DNA of 63,372 bases. Source: an uncultured Succinivibrionaceae bacterium. GTDB taxonomy: Bacteria > Pseudomonadota > Gammaproteobacteria > Enterobacterales > Succinivibrionaceae. The stretch is taken from positions 1-63,372 of the forward strand of contig CALXNX010000006.1 of assembly GCA_944389865.1 (NCBI GenBank), written 5' to 3'. Shown piece by piece: positions 57,455-63,372 of the stretch; the first letter of the stretch is position 1, and the number at the start of each line of letters is the position of its first letter. Position numbers and translations under genes: made by a program. The notes beneath the pieces are model-generated. The model did no database searches and was not told the DNA's origin. It saw nothing but the letters and a program-made list of their open reading frames with translations.

Positions 57455-58461
57455 TGTCTTTTAAAATTGCCCGTTCAGAAGGCATCCTGCTGGCCATCAT
57501 TGCGGCCTACTGTGCCGCGGTGGCGGTGATCAATCCTGCCTTTTTAAATATTGATACGCTCTTTGACCTTATCAGAACTTCATCGCGCGATCTTATTCTG
57601 GTGATGGGTCTGCTCCTCATCATGCTCTCAGGCGGCATCGACATTTCCTTCATGGCGATGGCGCTTGTCGGCAGCTACTGCGCAACCTGGCTGATGATGA
57701 AAATAGGCTGGCAGTCCGCGGCCGTGCTCATTCCCTGCGCCATGCTTATAAGCACCATTATGGGACTGTGCAATGCCTGCCTGGTCAGCTGGCTGAAGCT
57801 CCCGGCCTTCATTATTACCTTAGGCACCATGAACTTGTTCCATGGTCTGATGGCAACCTTAGTAGGCACCCGCACCTTCGGCGGCGGCATTCTCCCGCCC
57901 AGCTTCAGCGCCTTCGGCTCAGCCACGCTGTTTGAAATTGAAGGCGAGTACGGCGCAGTCGGACTTACCGTCAGCATCATTCCGGTCATTATCGTGGTGG
58001 TTTTAACCTGGTTTATTATCTACAAGACCATGTTGGGCCGCGGCATTGTAGCCATAGGCAATGATGAAAACTCCGCCATTCGCTTAGGCTTCAAGCCCCT
58101 GTATCTGCGCCTCTTTGCTTACGGCTATATTGGTGCTTTAGCGGGCCTCGCCGGATCCATCTATATCTGCCAGGTCAACGCCGTCTATCCCGACAAAATG
58201 ATCGGCGAGGAGCTGATGGTAGTGGCCGGCGCAGTGATCGGCGGCACCAGCATCAGCGGCGGCAAGGGCAAGATCTTCGGGGCCATCTTAGGCGTCATTA
58301 TCATCTACCTTTTAAAGTCCACCTTAATCTTCCTCGGGCTGTCAGCCTCGTGGAACAACTTCTTTGTCGGCATCATTCTGGTCCTCTCCCTGTCGTTCAC
58401 CGCCTGGCAGGAAAAGGTGCGCAATGATCGCCATCTCTTATTCAAGGTTGAATCACGCTGA
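57454..58461 (+). CDS. Sugar ABC transporter permease (RbsC type), first of two
   Basis: This 335-residue inner-membrane protein has about ten hydrophobic segments. Family stretches: LLLIMLSGGIDISFMAMAL, FIITLGTMNLFHGLM, and the C-terminal VVAGAVIGGTSISGGKGKIFGAILG loop (cited as AVIGGTSISGGKGKIFG) that contacts the ATPase. Its start overlaps the ATPase stop (TAATG), so the two are coupled. It forms a heterodimer with the next permease by inference. Confidence 0.92.
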   Translation: MSFKIARSEGILLAIIAAYCAAVAVINPAFLNIDTLFDLIRTSSRDLILVMGLLLIMLSGGIDISFMAMALVGSYCATWLMMKIGWQSAAVLIPCAMLISTIMGLCNACLVSWLKLPAFIITLGTMNLFHGLMATLVGTRTFGGGILPPSFSAFGSATLFEIEGEYGAVGLTVSIIPVIIVVVLTWFIIYKTMLGRGIVAIGNDENSAIRLGFKPLYLRLFAYGYIGALAGLAGSIYICQVNAVYPDKMIGEELMVVAGAVIGGTSISGGKGKIFGAILGVIIIYLLKSTLIFLGLSASWNNFFVGIILVLSLSFTAWQEKVRNDRHLLFKVESR

Positions 58462-58472
58462 GGAGATCTGTG

Positions 58473-59606
58473 ATGAAAAGCTTACACCTGCATGTAAAAG
58501 GCCAGAGCGCCAAGCTCATGGCAGAAAGTCAGGAATCCGCAGGAGCCGGAGCTCCGGCTTCCACGCAGAACTCTTGGTTTAAACGCTATTTTATTGCTGA
58601 CGCCAACTTAAATGCGCTGTGCTTTGTCTTCATCCTGATGGCGGCAGTCTGCGCTTTAGCCTTCGGCAGTTCCATGTATTCCGGAGCCAATCTGCAGTCC
58701 ATGGCCTTCCAGATCCCTGAGTTCGGCTTGATTGCTCTGGGCATGATGCTGGCTTTCTTAGTGGGCGGCATTGATTTGTCGATTGTCGCTAATGCCTGTC
58801 TCTCGGGCATTATCGCCGGCTTTATTCTCACTGGACAGTGGCTGCCCGGCCTTGAGGAAGGCAGCCGCATTGCTCTGGCTGTCGTTATCGCACTGACGCT
58901 TTCTACCCTGATGGGGCTTTTCAACGGCATCCTGATTGCAACCTGCGCAGTTTCGTCGCTGATTGCCACCCTGGGGACCATGACTTTTTACTCCGGCATC
59001 GGCATGGCGCTGACCGGCGGCCGCTCGGTAGTGGGGTTTCCGGACAGCTTTACCTCCATGGGCATTGCTGAGGTCGGCGGCGTTCCGCTCATCTTCATCA
59101 TGTTCATCGCGGTGATGATCATAATGGCGGTGATGCTGGAGAAGACCGGCAACGGGCGCAAACTGTATTTATTCGGCGGCAATCCCGTGGCCTCCCTGTT
59201 CTCGGGCATTAACAACAAGCGCATGAACCTCGCCGCCTTTACCGCCATAGGATTTTTAGCGGGGCTGGCCGGTCTTACCATCATCATGCGCGTGAACTCC
59301 GCCAAAGTCGGATACGGCGACGCTTACGTCTTCCAGTCCTTAATTGTCTGCGTGATTGCCGGCATCCATCCGGCAGGCGGCCGCGGCAAGGTAATAGGCA
59401 TCGGCATTACCACGGTGCTGATGCAGATGGCGGCCAGCTCCTTCACCATCCTGCAGCTCTCGCCCTACACCACCAAGCTCATCTGGGGCTTGATGCTCAT
59501 CCTGGTACTGGGGCTTACCAAGGACGGCAGAAAACTGCTGAATATGCTCTCTCAATCTCTCAAAAAACCGGCCGCCCGCAGGCCGGCGGGCTCTGAGGAT
59601 GCCTAG
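58473..59606 (+). CDS. Sugar ABC transporter permease (RbsC type), second of two
   Basis: The 377 residues begin with an unusual 40-residue polar extension rich in Ala, Gly and Ser, then about nine to ten hydrophobic segments with ALGMMLAFLVGGIDLSIVAN, SLIATLGTMTFYSGIGMAL and CVIAGIHPAGGRGKVIG. The final loop has IHPAGGRG where the first permease has TSISGGKG. GAGGAG precedes the ATG at 58473; a GTG one codon earlier is less likely. It follows the first permease by 11 bp. Two permeases with one double ATPase suit LsrCD- or AI-2-like layouts as well as sugars. Confidence 0.9.
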   Translation: MKSLHLHVKGQSAKLMAESQESAGAGAPASTQNSWFKRYFIADANLNALCFVFILMAAVCALAFGSSMYSGANLQSMAFQIPEFGLIALGMMLAFLVGGIDLSIVANACLSGIIAGFILTGQWLPGLEEGSRIALAVVIALTLSTLMGLFNGILIATCAVSSLIATLGTMTFYSGIGMALTGGRSVVGFPDSFTSMGIAEVGGVPLIFIMFIAVMIIMAVMLEKTGNGRKLYLFGGNPVASLFSGINNKRMNLAAFTAIGFLAGLAGLTIIMRVNSAKVGYGDAYVFQSLIVCVIAGIHPAGGRGKVIGIGITTVLMQMAASSFTILQLSPYTTKLIWGLMLILVLGLTKDGRKLLNMLSQSLKKPAARRPAGSEDA

Positions 59607-59634
59607 TTTTACTTTGACCATGAGGAATAACAAG

Positions 59635-60213
59635 ATGTTAGATGAACAATTAAAAAAGCGCTATACCGAGCTGTATGAAGTCATTTTAAAAGAGCATCGC
59701 GAGGTTTTTGAGGCGCAGGATCTTAAAAATCTCCAGGAGTTCATTGAACTGCTCACCGCCCATGAGCGCATCTTTGTGATGGGCGTCGGCCGCGAGGGCA
59801 TTGCCGCCCGTTCCTTTGCCATGCGCTTAATGCACTTGGGCAAAGAAGTGCACTGGCTTTGGGATGACACCACTCCCGGCATGCACCAGGGCGATCTGTT
59901 CCTGGCTGTGAATGGATCGGCCAATATTTCCCACATTAACTGCGTGCTGGAGAACGCCGTCAAAACCGGCGCCGACACTGTGGTGGTCACCGGCTCGCCG
60001 TCTGGCAGAGCGACGTCCATTGCCCGGCATTTTCTCTTTGTGCCGGCGGCGGTCTTTAACGGCACTGACAAGGTAGTGCCGTCCATGCAGCCGATGGGCA
60101 ATCTGTTTGAGCAGCACCTCTTTATGCTCTTTGACTTAATCATCATGGTGCTGGAGGAAAAGCTGACCGTTACCCATGAAAGCATGGAAAAGCGCCATCG
60201 CAATATTGAGTAA
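59635..60213 (+). CDS. SIS-domain protein, 6-phospho-3-hexuloisomerase-like (HxlB)
   Basis: The 192-residue protein is a single SIS domain with FVMGVGREGIAARSFAMRLMHLG, quoted as FVMGVGREGIAARSFAMRL, then LFLAVNGSANISHIN and VVTGSPSGRATSIA. Length and layout match HxlB, which converts 3-hexulose 6-phosphate to fructose 6-phosphate; related enzymes handle other phosphosugars. I start at ATG 59635 with GAGGAA 8 bases upstream; the longer frame runs back into the permease gene. No HxlA is present, so its substrate is probably the sugar phosphate derived from the transporter cargo. Confidence 0.78.
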   Translation: MLDEQLKKRYTELYEVILKEHREVFEAQDLKNLQEFIELLTAHERIFVMGVGREGIAARSFAMRLMHLGKEVHWLWDDTTPGMHQGDLFLAVNGSANISHINCVLENAVKTGADTVVVTGSPSGRATSIARHFLFVPAAVFNGTDKVVPSMQPMGNLFEQHLFMLFDLIIMVLEEKLTVTHESMEKRHRNIE

Positions 60214-60313
60214 TCAAATACAAGGCTTCAGCCTGACTGCTGAGTCTGCGTTTTGGCAGTGAGGATGAAGCTTCAGCGCATTTTATTTTCAGTAACTGCC
60301 CTAAGGAGGCCTT

Positions 60314-61312
60314 ATGAAAAATACTTTAGTAAAGTCTGTGTGCGCCTGCGCCGTCGCCTTATCGACCGCAGCCGTCGGTACAACGGCAGCTTACGCTGCC
60401 GAGGACTCGGACATCACGGTGGTCATGATCGTCAAGCAGAGTGACCCGTGGTTTGACGATATGACTCTGGGCATTGAAAAGCTCAAGGAAGATCTGGGCA
60501 TCAATGTTTACGTGCAGACTCCGGTATCAGGTGATCCGTCACAGCAGATTTCCATCATGGAGAATTTAATCTCCCAGAAGGTGGATGCCATCTGCGTAGT
60601 GCCGAATGATCCGCGCGCCTTAATTCCCACCATCAAGAAGGCTCGTGAAGCCGGCATCAAGGTGGTCACCCATGAGGCTCCGGATATTGCTGACAGCGTA
60701 GATCTCGACGTGGAAGCCTTCAGAAATGAAGACTTCGGCAAGCTCTACGGCGACTTCTTAGGCGAGGCCATGGGCGGATCCGGTCAGTATGCCGGCTTTG
60801 TCGGCGGTCTGACCATGACCACTCATATGGCCTGGTACAACGCCGCTGTAGAACAGATCAAGGCCAAGTATCCTGACATGGAAAACATTTCAGCCGAGCC
60901 TTACGAGGATAAGAACAGTCTGGATCAGGCTTACAGCCGCACCGTTGAGATCTTAAAGGCCTATCCTAAGATCAAGGGCTTCTTTGACTGCTCTGTGCAC
61001 GGCAGCGCCATTGCTCAGGCTCTGAAGGATAAGAAGCGCACCGACGTGAAGGTAGTCTCGCTGGCCATGCCTTCGACCTCGGCCAACTACTTAAAGGACG
61101 GCTCCATTTACAAGGGGCTGGCTTGGAGACCTGCAGATGCGGGCTACGCCACTGCCTACGCCGCCTACCTCTTAGTTAAGGGCGACGGCGTGGCATCCGG
61201 CACCGATCTGAAGGCTCCGGGCTATGAAAAGGTTGAAGTGGACAACGGCATTGCCTACGGCTATGCCCCGCTGGTCTTTACCGCGGACAATATCTCTGAC
61301 TACAACTACTAA
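60314..61312 (+). CDS. Periplasmic sugar-binding protein of the ABC transporter
   Basis: The 332-residue protein has a signal peptide ending near residue 29 (TTAAYAAEDS) and the type-1 periplasmic fold: VVMIVKQSDPWFDDMTLGIE, DAICVVPNDPRALIPTIKKA, and GFFDCSVHGSAIAQAL. The binding site residues are those of Peripla_BP_4 proteins such as RbsB and LsrB; the ligand is not determined. It is the last gene of the operon with its own AAGGAGG site, which allows the high yield a binding protein needs. Confidence 0.9.
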   Translation: MKNTLVKSVCACAVALSTAAVGTTAAYAAEDSDITVVMIVKQSDPWFDDMTLGIEKLKEDLGINVYVQTPVSGDPSQQISIMENLISQKVDAICVVPNDPRALIPTIKKAREAGIKVVTHEAPDIADSVDLDVEAFRNEDFGKLYGDFLGEAMGGSGQYAGFVGGLTMTTHMAWYNAAVEQIKAKYPDMENISAEPYEDKNSLDQAYSRTVEILKAYPKIKGFFDCSVHGSAIAQALKDKKRTDVKVVSLAMPSTSANYLKDGSIYKGLAWRPADAGYATAYAAYLLVKGDGVASGTDLKAPGYEKVEVDNGIAYGYAPLVFTADNISDYNY

Positions 61313-61353
61313 AAGCTGAAACATCAATCCCCGTCACACCATACTGCGGGGGT

Positions 61354-61377
61354 AAAAGGCGGCCCAGGCCGCCTTTT
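61354..61377 (+). terminator. Terminator of the sugar ABC operon
   Basis: Arms AAAAGGCGGCC and GGCCGCCTTTT lie 42 bp after the binding-protein gene. The A/T arms make it a good intrinsic terminator on both strands. Confidence 0.85.
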
Positions 61378-61520
61378 ATCTGCCCGGCGCCAGCGCTTAC
61401 AGCATCCATACAGCGGACATGGAAAATGCCTGGCCTATGAATTAAAGCTCCCGCTTCAGCACTCCAAGGCAGCGAGTCGCAGCTGTCAGCCTTCTCCATG
61501 ACTGCATGGCTTTGTTAAGG

Positions 61521-61580
61521 GTGAGACTGTCTGCTGTCGGCGCTTAAAGGGTGAGACTGTCTGCTGTCGGCGCTTAAAGG
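61521..61580. repeat. Two exact tandem copies of a 30-bp unit
   Basis: The unit begins GTGAGACTGTCTGCTGTCGG and ends CGCTTAAAGG. Copy 1 is 61521-61550 and copy 2 is 61551-61580. A degenerate third start (CTGAGTCCTGCTTAA) follows. There are no spacers, so it is not a CRISPR array. It lies between the sugar operon and IS remnants. Confidence 0.9.
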
Positions 61581-61604
61581 CTGAGTCCTGCTTAATGTTA
61601 GGAA

Positions 61605-61790
61605 TTGCTGAGATGATCGGTCGAAATTAGTAAGATGATCTGTTGACCAGTTCAACAGAAAAAAGATCATCTCGGTGTTAGAGTCAGCCGCCGGGGATTC
61701 GGGCGCGGCATGAGTGAGGTAAAGGGTACTGCTGAAGTACTGAACGTGAAGGGCGGGAGTGAGGTCTTTGGAGGGGGTGAGTTGCTGCAA
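61605..61790. mobile_element. IS-end debris (possible IS21-family terminal sequences)
   Basis: AGATGATC occurs at 61611 and 61633 and inverted at 61665, with a TGTTGA/TCAACA inverted repeat at 61641-61657. Spaced copies of a short motif are typical of the multiple transposase sites at IS21-family ends. At 61683-61705 a 23-base stretch matches the right-end repeat of the transposon at 35631-39550 (as read inward) in 20 positions, including GGGATTCGGGCG. No transposase coding sequence accompanies it. The assignment is tentative. Confidence 0.35.
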
Positions 61791-62093
61791 ATCCTATCTG
61801 TTTTGCAAAAATAATTTGATGTACTTCAAAAATTTAAACTTTAAAAAACAGCAGTTCTGCAGAGGGTCTGAGCAGGAGGTATTTTTATGCCTCTGAGGGC
61901 ATCACAGCTCTTAATGAAGGTTATATGAAGTTTTTGTCCTCCTGAATCTGAGGCTTGTCTGTGTGCGTTCCAGTGGCCCGTATGAGCATTTTTATAAGGA
62001 ATATCAATCTGTATCAGGTCTTATCAGGGGTTTAAAATCCCGCCGCCGCGTGCTGTTCCTGCTTGCAGTTAAAAGATTAACAGAGAGCATTTT
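61791..62093. other. Leader of the IS66-like transposase gene
   Basis: No complete gene is present. An AGGAGG at about 61875 precedes a very short reading frame starting MPLRASQLLMKVI, which could be a remnant or a leader peptide. TTTTGCAAAA at about 61798 is another copy of the TTTGCAAA palindrome seen before leuA, here perhaps by chance. Confidence 0.35.
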
Positions 62094-63372
62094 ATGACCA
62101 GCAGGTCCAGGCACAAAATGCCGCCCGGGACGCAGCCGGCTGAGCAGTCCGAGCTTGAGGCGCTCAGAGCGCAGACAGCACGGCTGCAGCAGGAGGCCCG
62201 GGACCGGGAGACCGAGCTTAAAGCCGCCCGCAGTCCGGCAGAGGCTGATGAAAAGAAAGCCGGGCACTTTAAGGAAAAGTACGAGAAGAAAAGCGCTGAG
62301 CTTAAGACGGCCCAAAAGACTATCGACCGCCGGCAGCAGACCATTGCCGAGCATGAAGAGACCATCGCGGCTTTAAGGAGCGTCAATGCTCGGGCCTTTG
62401 AAATTGAGCAGGAGCTGCTGAAGCTGCACTCCTCCCCGGAGCTGGTGCGCGCCTTTGAAGCTCTGGATACTGATGCCGAGCGCATGCTCTTTGTTGTAAA
62501 AGAGCTGTGCCGGGTGATTATGAAAGACCGCCCGCTCACGGAATACCTGTTCGGCGCCGCCAAGCCCGCAGCTGCAGCGGCGCAGGAGGGCAAAGAGCCT
62601 GAGCGCAGCGAAAGCGCGCCGCAGGAGAACGGCAGACCGTCCGCACAGTCCGGCAGAACGCCTGAAACCGTGGGTGAGGCCTGCTGCAGCAGGATTAAAG
62701 GTCTTTTTGCTGAAACTTCAGCCGCTGTTGAGCAGGAACAGTCCTTAACGGACGAGCAGAAAAACTCAGTGGCCGCCTGCTTAAAGGGCCGCAGCCGTCC
62801 GGCCGTCAGTCCGGAAAAGCTTAAGAAGCCCCCGCCCGGGAAAAGAAAAGCCGATTGCGAACACCTAAGAATTCCCGACACGCTCAGACTGACCAGGCGC
62901 GAGCAGGAGATTTCTGATGAGATCTTTACCTGCCGCCGCTGCGGGGCGCCCATCACCGACACCAAAACCATGATCAGGCAGGTTTTCGGCAGCCTCCACC
63001 AGATGGGTCTGCTGGAGACGGAGAATGACGGCTCAGTGCCGGCTGACGGCGAGCTGATTAAAACCGTCTGCCCCAAGTGCGGCTTTAGAGACATTGAAGA
63101 GCGCGGCTCCCTGCCGCTGCTGCCCGGCCATGACATGGAGCTCAGCGCCGCAGTCGGTCCGGGGCCGGCGGCGGCCGGCGGCATGACCTGCAATGAGTTT
63201 GAAGAGCAGTATCTCAAGGATGCGCAGCCGGGCCATTCCACCTGCCGGAACGCCCTTAAGACTGCAGCTTTGCTGCTCTCTCCGCCGGCCAATGCCATCA
63301 GCAGAGCCGTTGATGACGCGAAGACGGCAGGATTTGATGAGACCACCTTTGTCTGCATTGATAAAGACGGCA
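62094..63372 (+). CDS. IS66-like transposase, N-terminal part (runs off the window)
   Basis: The frame is open for 426 codons to the window end without a stop. Residues 15-110 are a long coiled coil (QSELEALRAQTARLQQEARD and on). A zinc ribbon follows near 280-335 with CRRCGAPI and CPKCGF, and then the start of a DDE-type domain with FDETTFVCIDKDG, similar to the DET motif of IS66 transposases. GAGAGC lies before the ATG. The N-terminal 180 residues are longer than in typical IS66 TnpC. The equally long reverse-strand ORF over this region is its shadow. A divergent subfamily of IS66 is my best call. Confidence 0.55.
   Translation, partial: MTSRSRHKMPPGTQPAEQSELEALRAQTARLQQEARDRETELKAARSPAEADEKKAGHFKEKYEKKSAELKTAQKTIDRRQQTIAEHEETIAALRSVNARAFEIEQELLKLHSSPELVRAFEALDTDAERMLFVVKELCRVIMKDRPLTEYLFGAAKPAAAAAQEGKEPERSESAPQENGRPSAQSGRTPETVGEACCSRIKGLFAETSAAVEQEQSLTDEQKNSVAACLKGRSRPAVSPEKLKKPPPGKRKADCEHLRIPDTLRLTRREQEISDEIFTCRRCGAPITDTKTMIRQVFGSLHQMGLLETENDGSVPADGELIKTVCPKCGFRDIEERGSLPLLPGHDMELSAAVGPGPAAAGGMTCNEFEEQYLKDAQPGHSTCRNALKTAALLLSPPANAISRAVDDAKTAGFDETTFVCIDKDG

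Noticed and set aside
61521..61580. Direct repeats considered as a CRISPR array
   Set aside because: There are only two adjacent copies without spacers and no cas genes in the window.
62069..63358. A 429-codon open frame on the minus strand
   Set aside because: It is Ser/Ala-rich with no domain and lies opposite a plus-strand frame encoding a coiled coil, paired CxxC motifs and an IS66-like DET motif, which is the real gene.

Overview
The window reads as chromosomal DNA of a gammaproteobacterium. The evidence is the gammaproteobacterial dksA-gluQ-(yjbR)-pcnB-folK and pth-ychF blocks, together with UspE, ModF, FrsA, large PurL, DeaD and a bifunctional PBP1B. The mix of FrsA, GntP/PdxA2/DtnK, sugar ABC uptake and a fairly GC-rich genome using many TTA leucine codons would suit an anaerobic, gut-type member of the Aeromonadales (Succinivibrionaceae). 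That family placement is inference only.

Layout. 1-523: right end of an IS200/IS605-like element that has cut off a frameshifted lipoprotein gene. 524-9767: mrcB (-), then dksA, gluQ, a YjbR-domain gene, pcnB (probably starting at AUU), folK, pth and ychF (+). 9861-17070: uspE, modF, proB-proA, frsA and a ZIP metal transporter. 17071-17876 is a non-coding stretch carrying repeated TTCCCAC motifs. 17877-22021: a complete phosphorelay made of a hybrid histidine kinase, an Hpt protein and an HD-GYP response regulator. 21982-25068: an Asp/Glu racemase, a small membrane protein and deaD. 25069-30314: leuABCD behind a leader with seven TTTGCAAA-type palindromes. 30466-35183: a DeoR regulator and a gntP-pdxA2-dtnK operon for D-threonate/D-erythronate use.

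35631-39550 is a complete 3,920-bp transposon with 14-bp inverted repeats and a 7-bp target duplication. It encodes an IS21-type transposase (IstA), its AAA+ helper (IstB) and a third, translationally coupled KfrA-like coiled-coil protein. The 5' part of that third gene contains nine GTGTAA/TTACAC repeats, and more copies lie near both transposon ends. This is the strongest candidate here for an undescribed system. It sits beside a large perfect palindrome and a decayed N6-adenine methyltransferase.

40610-48860: galM, amtB, a sodium-dependent transporter and purL. 49076-52718: a 45-residue very basic ORF, then fliS (behind a clear sigma-54 promoter), a FliT-like gene and a Maf-type flagellin glycosyltransferase. 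52858-54543: an AAA-ATPase/PD-(D/E)XK protein. 55018-61312: a sugar ABC operon (DeoR regulator, RbsA-type ATPase, two permeases, SIS isomerase, binding protein). 61313-63372: IS debris with tandem repeats and the start of an IS66-like transposase that runs off the window. No rRNA, tRNA or CRISPR array was found.
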